In this document: piece after piece, positions 23,153 through 34,289 of the stretch
Layout: each line of letters opens with the position of its first letter
Numbering within the stretch: the stretch's first letter is position 1
Source of the DNA: Allacma fusca
Lineage: Eukaryota; Arthropoda; Collembola; Symphypleona; Sminthuridae
DNA: 64,000 nucleotides
Reading direction: 5' to 3'
Assembly: GCA_947179485.1 (NCBI GenBank)
Contig: OX359245.1
Span: 75,007,067-75,071,066 of the forward strand
The notes under the pieces: generated by a model
Told to the model about the DNA's origin: nothing
Databases searched by the model: none
Seen by the model: the letters and a program-made list of their open reading frames with translations, nothing else
Program-made: the position numbers and the translations under genes

Positions 23153-23279
23153 ATTCACTACGCAACTCTACTCTTTCTCCTTCTATGAGATTAAATTCAA
23201 AAGGTAATAAACAAAGTTTCGATGCTATTTGAACCATATAAAAATAAAGTTTCAAATCTGTAGGATGTAGCTTACTCAT
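23153..23279 (-). pseudogene. Receptor exon 1 stub cut by the LINE
   Basis: The ATG at 23279 begins MSKLHPTDLKLYFYMVQIAS and reads to about EGERVELR, the first 40 or so codons of exon 1. It then runs into LINE sequence. The rest of exon 1 and exons 2 and 3 of this copy are absent from the window. The upstream sequence (23285-23480) is the duplicated receptor upstream block, so this was a normal gene copy before interruption. Confidence 0.75.
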
Positions 23280-25583
23280 GGTTTTCTCTTACAAAAAACA
23301 ATTACGGAACTCGGTGTAGATGAGTAGAAACACTTGAATGTGAAAACAGTAATTGTAGTAAATTTCACGAACTTTAGCAATAATTTTAGAAATCAAAATA
23401 AAACTTGAGCTATTAGTACACTAGAAATATAAAATTAAGAAACTAATCGCGAGTTTATTTCCTTACGTTAACTACAAAATAAACTAGATCGTGAAAAGCA
23501 CTAGTTCCACTAATTGTGAAATTAACAGGAAGCGAAGTACCGAACATTCTGTTCCGTGTTTTACATGAATAGTTATTTTTGTGAATATAACTTGTTATCA
23601 AATCTACATTTGGACTTGTTTAAGCCAGACATGAAATCAATGAAAGGTGTTCAAGGGATTCTTATATTTCCTGGTTTGCTGACCGTGTTTGAGAACATTT
23701 TTTAGATCATCACACGTTCAGTATTTGAACTGAATTACGCTGCGGATTAGTTTTTGCTTTCCCGATGCTTTTTAAAAATTCATTACAACGATGATGCTAC
23801 AATAATAAAATAGAAGCGATTCAAATCTGCATTATGAAATTTTTTGTAATGCTTTTGCAATTATTTTAATTAAATTATTCGAATAAGCAGCTAACGTATG
23901 TTTTTTAATTTATACGAAGCATCTGGGTTGTGGTTGTTCATTGTTGCATACTGATTTGTATTTGAACTCTTCCTGATTTAAGATTGCTGACTACGTGTGC
24001 TAAGTTTTAACAAAATCGAATGACAGATTACTGACTCTTCAACATACCGGATTATTTACGAAACGGTTTGACCGATTGAGTTTGTCTATAAATCCACGTA
24101 AACGCTATGCCCGGAGAGACAGTGCTCCAAGTTTTAGTGTGTAAAATATAATAATGGTTTCATAGCTGTGTCCGTAAAAACCCAGGTAACTCCGAAATGG
24201 TCGAGTTGCCTGAGCTCATTCATTAATTCCTCCAAGTTTTATCCATAGAGACAATGCGTGCCATGTTTCAACAAAATCTAATAAGGTGTTGTTGTGGTTA
24301 TCGTGGTCACAGACAGTCACACAGATAGGACCAACTCATAATGGGCTCTATAGCGCTGCCCCTGAAAATTTTAGAACCACACGTAATGCACAAAAATTAC
24401 TTATTTTCCTTGGAATTATTTGTGACCAAATTAATTGTAAATACAATTAGTTAACACGGAAATCCCAAAACTGTAATTGAGTTGTGATAAATTGAATTCC
24501 ATTTATTCTAATTGTCGATTTTGTGACTACCGGGCTAAGAAATAGGTGATGAGATTTTTGACTTTAAAATTCATGAAGGTAATCACTATAAATGTCAATA
24601 ATAATTACGAATTGTTTGTAAATTTAATCATTGGTTTAATAAAATCTCTAAAATCTCTTTTTCTCTAAAATAAAAAATAAAAGTTTTACTGTAAGGCGGG
24701 ATACGTAGATGTCGGTAGTATGTATGATGCTAAAGATGAGGCTTTTCCTTTCCTTTTTAACTAGGAGTACGTGGTATTAGAAAATCCCCGTGTTGCATCC
24801 CATTTATTTAAAGCTCCATTTTGGAATTAGAAATTGGAAGTTTGTAAATTCAATTCAATTTATTAGGCATGGAATGTATTTCAGCAATTTTTCAAATTAT
24901 TGCGAAAAACGCATTCTTATCAGTTCTTAGCTTAGAAGTGTTTTACATGCTTCTTGTAAATCGGAACAAACGCAATCAATGTTGATAGATTCGTTGCTGT
25001 TTTTTCCATTTCAAGCATATGCAGTTACAATCGTTTTTCTTAAAAATTCATTGTTGAAGGTGAGACCCCGCCATTTTTCGTGACTTAAGTCAAACAAATA
25101 ACAAGTAACGCTCCAAATCATGTTATTGAAGCATTACCGTGTTCAAATGTTTAGTAGTTTACAAATATCTTTGGTTAAATTCTCACAATGTGATAATAAA
25201 TATGATAATAAAATGAACTTCCTCCATCCTGGTAGTGGAAATATGCATATACCCCTGTACATGCTCGATTTTTATATTGTGACATGAACGAAAGCACCAA
25301 AAAAGACGAAACCAACGGCAAATGAGGTGTTTCATGGTCAACCGTGCATATAGCAACTGCTTTATCAGATTATTATCAGAAGCAATCATTTTTGTGCAGA
25401 TGGGAACATTTTGATACTACACGAAAGTTCACATCATTTTGTCTCGTTACAGACGAAATTGTGTAGTAAGTACAGTTATTATAGATAATTACTCTTGGAT
25501 ACAAAACTCGTGAATATTATGAACATTACCGTTACTGAAGCGGAATGACGTATGGAGACATTTTGTGAAATTTTTTGCTCAAA
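23280..25583. other. Intergenic, no gene seen
   Basis: 23285-23480 is the duplicated receptor upstream block. About 24000-24370 resembles the 3' tail of a LINE or similar repeat: a 'caaaatcgaatgac' and 'acggtttgaccgattgag' style followed by 'cacagacagtcacacagatagg', a phrase common in such tails. I cannot classify it. The rest is AT-rich and featureless. Confidence 0.4.
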
Positions 25584-25591
25584 TTCGAAAG

Positions 25592-28492
25592 TAGAGCTTC
25601 CAATGTGTTCAACATTTTTGTTCCGTAGGAAATTCCGTTCCGTTCCGTTCCGTTCCGAAACCTTCAAATAATATTGGTCCCGGTTCCGTTCCGGCTGTCG
25701 GGACATCGGAACATTTGAACTGACACCGTTCGGAACAAAGGAGTAAAGTATTTGTTCCGTTACAGGTTGTGTTCCGTTCCGTATTATGCTAGTTTTTCCG
25801 TTCCGAACCCGTTCCGTTCCGAAATATCCCGGCATTGTTCACAACATGTACGTGAAATGCGTGCACAAATTACTGGCAACTTAATATACATGATATACTT
25901 TTAATAGATTGAATGCTAGGGATTGCTATTATTTAATTATATAAAATAATATTTAATAATAATTAGGCCATATGAAAAGAACTACTGTGCAGTATTATAT
26001 AATTATTATTAATTATTTTTTAGCAATAAATATTTGTAGCGTGTGGATTTCAATGGCCTAACAGTGTTAATTTCCTGCAAGCTTGCTTCATTGCTGCTAA
26101 TATGTAATTTCGATTTCAGAATTTTCATTTCGAGAAAAATCGCCCATGCGCATGTTTATTAAACAAATTAGTTATTCTGTTGATTTTCATGGAAAACGAT
26201 ACTCGCATTACATATAAGCATTTGCGTATATTAAATCTGTGTTCATCCAATTTCGTTATTTTGGCAAAAAACTGCTTACAAGCCAGAGCTGCTCTCAGGT
26301 ACCAAAAAATCAGGATCCGCACCTGAACCCGACCCGTATCTGACATTTCAGGTAAAATAATTTCTTCGACCCGAACTTGCTCAGTCGGATCCGAGCCAAT
26401 ACTTTACTTGTCAGGTATTTTTCGTCGGGTATTTCTAGAATACCCATACCTGAAAAATTACCTGAAGCTTGGATCCGATGTAAACCCGACCCGAACCTGA
26501 CCCGAACCTGAACCCGCACTTGGCTTTCAGGTATTTCAAGCTATTGAACTTTAATATTATTGGTAGCTCTAAAAGTTTGAGTAAACGGACTAAAAATGCA
26601 GGTGAATTTATCAGTCTCACCACAGTAAGTGAAATGGCTGTACGCTGCTGATTTCTTTACTGGCTTGTGGTCTTGTCTTCAGTCATCTTGACTTTGATTT
26701 AATTCTTTAATGGCTTCGGCTACTTCTTCACTCATGTTGAAAACTCAGTTTCCATTGAAACCGTTGGATACCCGTACTTGAAAAATTACCTGAAGTTCGG
26801 ATCCGATGTAAACCCGATCATATTCCGACCCGATCCTGAACCCGCACTTGATATTCACGTATTTCACCCGCTGATTTAATGTTAATCTTATTGCTAGCCT
26901 AAACTGGGCAAAATATTTGCATACCTTAAATTTTATTCTACATATTTTTAGATTCTTTCGTAGAGCCTACAGTTTAGCCTACATTCATAGATCCCTCCTG
27001 AGATTTGACCTACCTACAACCTGCATACAACACTCCCGAGATTTGTCCCTATACCTACTACCGATATGCGTCTTTTTCGGGATTGAACGACAGAGTAATA
27101 TTCTTTAAGATCCTCTCTTATTTCGAAGTTTTTGTGTACGGATAATTTTAGACAATAAATTTACACACTGATTCTGTTGAATCAACTTTTCACTTTGCAA
27201 CACGAAATGAAAATAAAATTGAAATCGTTTGCACCGCAGCAAGTTAATAAAAGTAAAAAAACATGTTCAAGAAACTCTAGATGGGGGTCTATTCAGCATT
27301 TTGGAATGTCAAAGGCTCGAACATACATATCGTGAACCAAATTCTAAAAAGTACCATCTTCAATGGATACCTCAAACGATATATATTTTTTTCTCGAAAT
27401 ATACAGTCTACATACAAGTGCCTACAAATTATTAGAAAATTTGAGCATAACCTACAATTTTATCAACTTAGTAAATATGTAGGGTATACCGTCAGCTTTG
27501 TTTTAGAAGTTTATGAGTAAATGAACTAATAATTACAAGTGTATTTATGAGTCTCACCACAGTAATTGAAATGGCTGTGTGCTATTGATTTTTTCTCTGG
27601 CTTATGACGACCATGTTTTGAGTCATCTTCACTTTGATTTAATTCTTCGATGATTTCGGCTACTTCTTCACTTATATTGAAATCTTACAGTTTCCATTCA
27701 AACACGCTTAAAGCTTGTGCTAATTATATCGAAATTATGACTTAATTATGACGAAATTGTTAAATAAAAAACCATTGCACTTTAACTCTCATCGATAATC
27801 ACTGTATGACGGTTTGCTAAACACTTCGGTATGTATTCACTGTTTTTCCCAAACCAAGTGCCCTTATAAATATTGCATGCAGAATGGAAGGTTTATTCAC
27901 GTGAAGTTTGATTTTTTTGGCGGAAATAATTACCTGCAAATTACCTGAAATGTCAAGTTCGGGTTCAGGTAATTCAAATACTGTGACCCGAACTTGAACC
28001 CGATAAATTGTTCAGGTATTTTATTTTACCCGAACTTGACGGTAACCCGACCTGAATTTTCAGGTGCGGATCTTACACCTACCCGCACTCGACCCGATAT
28101 TCAGGTACTTAATTTTAGTTAACCCGAACCCGAACCGACCCGACGGGTATTTTTCAGGTACTACCTGATACCTGCAAGCAGCTCTGTTACAAGCCAGTGC
28201 GATAAGAAATGTGTTTCCATTCTAGTTGAACGATGGCGCAACACTTCAGAAATTGTACCGGGATCGGTTCGGAACGGAACAGAACGATTCCGCTTTCCGA
28301 TGTCATAAATTATATGGGACATTTTTCGTACCGACGCTCTGAACCGTCCCGGTCCCAATATTATCGGTACAAGTGCTCATGTTCCGGTTTTGTCCCGATT
28401 CAATGACGGAACCAAAAAGAATGTTCCGAAATTGTTCCGTTCCGTTTCCGAACACGGAACTTCGGGATTTCGGAAACCCGAAGGAAGCTCTA
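25592..28492. mobile_element. hAT-like element with GTTCCG arrays (outer of a nested pair)
   Basis: Starts TAGAGCTTCC and ends with the inverse GGAAGCTCTA. It is flanked by identical 8-base copies TTCGAAAG (25584-25591 and 28493-28500). Both ends carry arrays of GTTCCG and its inverse (25620-25840 and 28240-28480). About 1.9 kb of its 2.9 kb is a second hAT-like element inserted inside, so the original was about 990 bp. No transposase frame. Confidence 0.8.
26284..28186. mobile_element. hAT-like element with CCCGAACCTG arrays (inner of a nested pair)
   Basis: Starts CAGAGCTGCT and ends with the inverse AGCAGCTCTG. It is flanked by identical 8-base copies TTACAAGC (26276-26283 and 28187-28194). 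Arrays of cccgaacctg occur at both ends and again near 26770-26870. A block beginning agtctcaccacagtaa occurs twice in direct orientation (about 26617-26760 and 27552-27705), so the interior is itself partly duplicated or contains a further insertion. One reverse frame in that block reads EEVAEIIEELNQSEDDSKHG, possibly a captured or transposase scrap. Confidence 0.8.
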
Positions 28493-28669
28493 TTCGAAAG
28501 TATTACAAGTTGCATTTAAATTGATAAGTACGTTTTATCTAAGTTTTATGTGCGGTTTACTTTATTTACTTCGTATATGCAGTCATACTTGTAACCTAAT
28601 GTTTTGTAATTGCAATTTAAGTAGCCTAAAATTGCAACTGCCTCATGTAAAATAAGTACAATTGAACCG

Positions 28670-29060
28670 AACTTGCAAGTTGAATTAGTGGTTTCAAACT
28701 TGAATTTCATGTTCAAACTGGAGCCTCATTTTCAAACTTAAGTTTCATTTTCAAACTTGAGTTTCATATTCAAACTTGAGTTTCCAGTTGCGTTCAAGTT
28801 TGACTTTAAGCCCATAGGGGACATATTTTGACGGTTCCTTGAGCAACCCTTATAGCAAAAGTAGACAGTAATAATATAATAAGTAATGATTAAAATAGTG
28901 CATTAACTTCCATTTTTGATAATGAACTGTAAGCAAATCACACGAGAATGGCATTCAATATATTTGAGTTTAAATACATCCTTTGGCTGCCAATTCGATC
29001 CATTAAATATAAATGCCAAAATTTGCTTAATGAAGCATAATCAATGTATTGTTTGATGTT
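28670..29060. repeat. Inverted partner of 4500-4950
   Basis: The TCAAACTTGAG-like array (28690-28800), the word AACCCTTATAG (28843-28853) and the following 200 bp match 4500-4950 in reverse orientation. It lies about 0.5 kb upstream of the plus-strand receptor. See the partner entry for the interpretation as an inverted segmental duplication. Confidence 0.6.
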
Positions 29061-29542
29061 TGATATTTCTAAATAGGATTTAGAAAGAAAATAATAATCC
29101 ACGGTGTTATTTAAGTCAAATTCTGACTAATCCAAATAAATACTCTCATGAACAACAAAAATAGGAAATAGTCAAATCGCTTGGAAATCATTAATTGGCT
29201 TCCTTTCAAATTGATACAACGTTCAAACAGAAATACAACAACAAAATAAAATAGTGTTCATAAAAGCAAGACTTGTTCAAACAGCGAACAGAATGTTCTG
29301 TATAGTTTACTTTTTTGGAATTAAAGTAATTACTTGAGTTAAATTGTAGAAATTTAATTATTTTCTCGCGAATATTTTCACTACGCTATATTTCTGGTGC
29401 TTTTAGGGTTAAATTGTTCTCTACTTTCCCAGACACTTGATATTTTTCATAAACTTTTATACTAGTACGGCTTTCAAAGTCCAAGAGCCTGTATATATCA
29501 GCACCCAGTTTTGTACCTTTCTATTAAAAAAATAGCACTAGT

Positions 29543-30864
29543 ATGTTGCGTCCTACGGATTTGAAACTGTATCTCTATATGATACAAGTTGCAGCAAAAC
29601 TATACTTGGTACCTTTCAGACTAATTCTGAAGGACGGAGAAACGGTTGAGATGCGAATTGGAGGACAAAAACAGAAATTGTTTTCCTTTGTCATATTTGC
29701 CTATGGAGGTTTTCGAATATGTCTCGCTTGGTATTTCCTGATTTTAAAACTTTTAGCCTATGATGACACAACAACCACTCAGAACATTGCTATACATGCC
29801 GTTTGCACTTGCATTCGGGTATGCAGTTTTTGCTCAATACCGAATGTATTTTCGGACCCCTGATATCACGGTTACAATTTTTAACTTGACATTCTTAGGA
29901 GAAACATGGAATCCAAAAATCGAAGGTAAAAATCATATATCAAATTGTAAAATCGCAATGAATCATAATATCAATAATTGAACCTTACAACATCCACAGG
30001 ATCGCGTTCTCTTCTCCAACTCCAACTTGACAAGAACTTGACTTTTCGGGAGAAGTTTGTGATTCTGCTCCCATGCATAGCTGTTGTACTTTGTCTGAGT
30101 TTAGGAATATTTGTGAGCATATTGTGCACCAATCTACATTTGTACCGCTTCCTTCACAAGTCCCTGCGGAACCCATTAACTTTTACCCTACTCTGGTTGC
30201 AAGAGTTAATCTTGGAGTACGCCTACTGTTTGATAGGAGGAATGTTCTTGAGTAGTTGCATTTTATTTTTTGCAAACATGAACAGGACATTGCATCAGCG
30301 AGCTGAGTCATTGAGGTGAACTGATATACTATTTAGAGAATCAAATTTATTGTTGTTTACGGTAACGGTTTTAATTTCAATAGGCATCATCCATTCCGAA
30401 AAGAGAACCTGGTGCGATTGATTTCACAATGTGTTACTGCTCAGCTTCTAATTCAAATATTTAATGAGGGGTACTCCTTAGTGTTATACGTTTGCAAACT
30501 TACTCTACTGATAATTTCGATCCTGATGGGTTATTCTGGTGTCCGAGTATTTTCTCATAACATTGTTACTGCTATTTTCTTCCTTTTAATGGCAATATAT
30601 CTTAGTACGTTATTTATTATTGTATTTGGGGACGCGTTTTCCTTGCCGGAATATACGAAAATTGTCAAAATTGAACTGTCTCTATTATACATGCTGAAAT
30701 GTGCCGATCGTAAAAGCATTTCTTGGCGTAAGAAACGAATTCCCGCGATCGCACCAGTTGGTGTCAAAATTGGTCCGTTTCACACAATCGAAAGGGAATC
30801 CACGCCAGTATTTCTAGATTTTGTGGCACGATCTATTACCAATCTTTTAGTTGGTATTAATTAA
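29543..30864 (+). pseudogene. Receptor gene with one 2-bp deletion in exon 1
   Basis: The only family member on the plus strand. Exons 29543-29925, 30000-30315 and 30384-30864 (383, 316 and 481 nt) have clean GT/AG sites (donors GTAAAA and GTGAAC; acceptors CACAG and AATAG). Exon 1 is 2 nt shorter than its paralog at 17189 (385 nt). The missing bases fall after AIHA: paralogs continue MFALAFA, and here the frame shifts after catgcc. Exons 2 and 3 are fully open and the C-terminal block PVGVKIGPFHTIEREST is intact, ending LLVGIN. It is a very young pseudogene or a disabled allele; an assembly error at this spot is also possible. Confidence 0.8.
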
Positions 30865-31004
30865 ATCTGTTGACATTGACAAATATACGGTGGGATTTAC
30901 GTGTTGTACTAAAGCACAACTTTAATATGTAGCAATATTATCCATGTTTGTATAAATGTTTTGATTGTGTGTAACAGTTTCAGTATTATTGTAATGTATG
31001 TAGT

Positions 31005-31010
31005 AATAAA
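31005..31010 (+). promoter_or_regulatory. Candidate poly(A) signal of the plus-strand receptor
   Basis: AATAAA lies 141 bp after the stop codon of the receptor copy at 29543-30864, a plausible distance for 3' end formation. It is a short motif in AT-rich DNA, so it could be chance. Confidence 0.35.
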
Positions 31011-31352
31011 AACATGATGAAATATGCATATGTTTGCAAATGAAATATACTACCTAAAACGTACATATACATTTGGATTGAAATAAGTGAACGTGATGTA
31101 ATGAGTACAGACACCTAGAAAGATTTTTGTATAGTCAATTAATAAATTCCTTTAAATTACTCAGCAACTCCTATGCAGCTACAACGTAAAATTAATATTT
31201 ATATACTATCCATTCTTCCAATTTAAGCGTGTCTACATTTGCGACTTGGTGTAAAATGGTCTTGTGAGTCAAATTTACGCGCGATTTAAATGATTATACC
31301 ACTGCGCAGCCAGAAATAGCTTACAACTGTTTCTACAGTCTTACTACTGTTT

Positions 31353-31382
31353 CTACACAGCCAGCAATTGCTGGCTGTGTAG
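31353..31382. repeat. Perfect 30-bp palindrome
   Basis: The 30 bases from 31353 to 31382 equal their own reverse complement, centred on AATT, with arms CTACACAGCCAGC. A related partial arm, cgcagccagaaa, lies near 31296. It could form a cruciform or an RNA hairpin without a loop. It is not linked to any gene I can see. Confidence 0.85.
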
Positions 31383-31844
31383 TGCTCACTGGAAATTTCT
31401 TATTTTTAATAATTGTTAACATTTCGTCATTTTAATTTGCATTTATTGTACCTTGAAAAATTCGCTGATTCTTTAAGAAAAATGTTTTCGGCTGCTTGTT
31501 GGTGTATTTGATTTTAATTTTTGACTAAACTGGTATTTGTAATAAGAAATTGTCTTTCTCCCACATTTCTGTGCTGCAGCTTTCATTGCTGTTGCAAAAT
31601 TTTCAAGCCTCCGAATTTATTTCCTTGAAATCCGTCTAAAATTTGCTACAAGACATTTTGGAAACTTTTCTGAACGATCCTGTTTACATAAAAAGAGAAT
31701 TTGTGTGAACGTCGTTAATATTTCCTACTAAAGAGTGCAAAAAGATATTCAACAAACCGTTTTGACATTATACACACAAGTAACTCAAAACTATATCAGA
31801 AATACAAGGAAACACACACTTTTTCCGGGGTTACTGCCTGGAGG

Positions 31845-32699
31845 TAGAGCTACTTTTGGGATCGGAATACACCCGGGATTTGGGTTCGGGATCGGGAACG
31901 GGTTCGAGTTCGGGTGTCTAATTAATGTTCCCAAATACTTTGGGACCAGGTTCAGGAACATGCTCAGCAGACCCGGGATTTCGGGATCGGGACCGGGTTT
32001 GGGAACGGGTTCAAGCTTGATGAAGATATTTGTTTTCCCGTCGGGAACCGGGAACATCTCCTTTCCCACACCCGTTACACGCTTCACGTTCCCGGGAACA
32101 ACGCATCCATCTAGCGGGGGAAAAAATACAAAGTATGCACGGCTTTTCTCGTTAAAGTGTTGAGATAATAATTTTACGTAAGCAAATTGAGCCGTTTCGC
32201 ATATAGTCAGTTGGGATCGCATCGTAGTGATTTCCACCTACTCTAACTTGCTAGATGAAAGGCATTGCAAAACTCATAGTGGGGATCGTTTAAGCAGTCT
32301 TCCTGCAGCTTTTTCGGCAACGCAGCCCAGCCTTTTGATGACCATTGTTAATAGTGCCTACATCTATTGTTGCATGGTACGCATGCATAAGTATTGCTAA
32401 ATCAATAAAAATGTAAAGAAAAAAATTGATTTAGACTAACTGCACTGGTCCCGAGAACGAGTCCGGGTTAAAGGGATTCGAGATCGGGATTGGGAGCAAA
32501 TTTTATCTGATTTCCGGTTCGGGATCAAGATCGGGTTTGAGATCAACGATTCAAGCATATTTAATATCTGGGTTTTTGTGCACTCGATCCCAGTATTTCG
32601 GGAACGGGTTCGGGTGTGAGTCCGAAAATATTAATGACCCGATTTTTGGGATCGGGTTCGGGAATGGGATCAAACCTTTCGTTCCCACAAGTAGCTATA
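31845..32699. mobile_element. hAT-like element with GGGTTCGGGAACGG arrays
   Basis: An 855-bp element that starts TAGAGCTACTTTTGGGA; its right end reads inward TATAGCTACTTGTGGGA. It is flanked by CCTGGAGG (31837-31844) and CCTGCAAG (32700-32707), an 8-bp duplication with two mismatches. GC-rich arrays of gggttcggg and gggaacggg lie at 31850-32110 and 32440-32680 around a unique core. No transposase. Confidence 0.65.
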
Positions 32700-32829
32700 C
32701 CTGCAAGTCTGTTCGTTAAATTACTCAATTGCGCCGTTTTTTCAAAACTCGTCATTTTTTGTCTATATACTGTCCCGTTATGAAATACTCGCTGTCCCAA
32801 AATAAAACGGGGCAAACATTCCCCTCCGT

Positions 32830-33697
32830 CCCATAATGGTCATAGCATAACTAATTTCATGGTTACATCAATTAAACAAAAACAACTGAATTTTGTTTAC
32901 TAAAGAATACATTTAAAAATAATAATGTAAAGTCAAAACCGTTCCGTGTATTAGAAAAATGTTTGGTTTTGTGAATGCTCTATTTTGCACAAGTTAATTG
33001 TGTTCCAAATATCAAAATAATTACGTTTGCGATTGCCTAGTGTGGAAAAACAGTTCAGGATGCTATTCGAAATTATAGTCAACGTGTCAAGGTATAAACA
33101 TTTGAACACATCCGAGAAAAGGAAGACTGATTTCCTCATTATTTAGCAAATATTCCATAAAACTAAAAGGGTGAAATTTCTGCTTGTGCACTTACACTTA
33201 CCTGAAATTGCGCACGAAAACCGTTTTAGTAATTAAAGCATGCAATTAACAAAAATTTCATTCCTCGTATAAGACAAAACTATTTTGTCCTTTGAGCTTG
33301 ACATAGTTTGACACCAAATTTTGGTATTACTATTGGATTCACTTCGTGAAAATGTTTCAGTCTAGAGTGTAAATTGTTCAATTCACAAAACCTAGCATTA
33401 ATACTGGCAATTAACAATTGAGCAGTTTTCCACAATGAACTCGAATGATTTCATTTTGATTTGTTATCCTAAAGACGTTTTACATCGATGTATTCAAAGG
33501 AAGATTTTGTAAACTATTATTGTTTATGATATTTACGAAAATTTTCCACCTTGCGCTAAATTTGAACCAAAAAAGGAACCTTAGTTTAAAATTCTTTATG
33601 AACTAATGAATGTATTTTCAGCTTTTTTAGCCCGTTACCCACAAAACGTTTGTAATAATCCGAGTATGCAATGAACAATAAAATCCCTTCCACATAT
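32830..33697. repeat. Receptor 3' spacer copy, left of the giant element
   Basis: A copy of the spacer module also seen at 13700-15850 (shared words gttccgtgtattag, cctcattatttagc, aaaaaaggaacctta, tatgcaatgaacaata). It continues without loss at 62495 on the other side of the giant LTR element and leads to the receptor exon at 63418-63011. Confidence 0.65.
33694..33697. other. 4-bp target duplication (left) of the giant LTR element
   Basis: ATAT here and at 62495-62498 flank the element exactly. The paralogous spacer at 15717-15720 has a single ATAT in the same context, which supports a true target duplication, the size gypsy-type integrases make. Confidence 0.8.
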
Positions 33698-34279
33698 TGT
33701 TATGTACGGTATTACCCGGATATTGATGTTGCGTGGGTAATAGACAATGTAGCCTAGGTTCGGGTGTTCCATCCCCTGAATTCCTGGAATCCGATGTTGT
33801 TGGAAACGCATGAATAAATGGAACTATTAAATTCTGTGTGTAGTCCGTTTTATTAACTTTTGGCCAATTTATTGTTCCTAAACTGATACAATTTACACTG
33901 AACAATTAACATTTAACACAAATAGAATTTGAAGTCTGAATCTCTTCTTCTCATGAAATCTCCCGATTTCATGTCGCCCCGCTGGCTACCTGTAGAGATC
34001 CATCCCGGAGGGAATGGACTCTAGGTGCGACTTCTCTTGATGTTGCTTGCTTGAAGTCGAGATTAGAACTTGTACTTAATCTACGTGTCTTAATCTAAAT
34101 CTAATCTTATCCTATTCTTAGTTTATTGTTTATTAAATAATCTGAATCATTTCCTTTCCTTTACTTATGATTATGTTAGGTCAGCGTTTGGTCTCACGTA
34201 GCCTCTGCTTACGACCTTCTAAACTATTTGCTGACTTAGATTATGCTTATTCTACTCTATTTATAATATATCCGTAACA
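33698..34279 (-). repeat. 3' LTR of the giant element
   Basis: 582 bp, bounded by TGTTA and TAACA. It looks identical to 61913-62494 by eye over the whole length. In the element's sense it is the downstream LTR, directly preceded by a polypurine tract. Confidence 0.95.
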
Positions 34280-34289
34280 TTCCTCTTCT
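34280..34289 (-). other. Polypurine tract
   Basis: In the element's sense the bases AGAAGAGGAA stand directly before the TGTTACGG start of the 3' LTR. This is the expected place and composition for the plus-strand primer of LTR retroelements. Confidence 0.75.

Noticed and set aside
25620-25840. GTTCCG tract as a simple satellite
   Set aside because: It recurs, with inverse orientation words, at the other end of an element with an 8-bp target duplication, so it is a subterminal array, not an independent satellite.
26284-28186. Autonomous hAT element with transposase
   Set aside because: No frame with transposase-like length or motifs; only a short acidic frame repeats inside.
4714-28853. One 24-kb hAT element with AAGGGYTGYTCAAG ends
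   Set aside because: The homology continues outside the supposed ends in reverse orientation, so it is an inverted segmental duplication. No flanking duplication matches.
31735-32237. 142- and 148-codon frames over the GGGTTCGGG array
   Set aside because: Both strands are open only because the repeat lacks stops. The sequence is the subterminal array of a hAT-like element.
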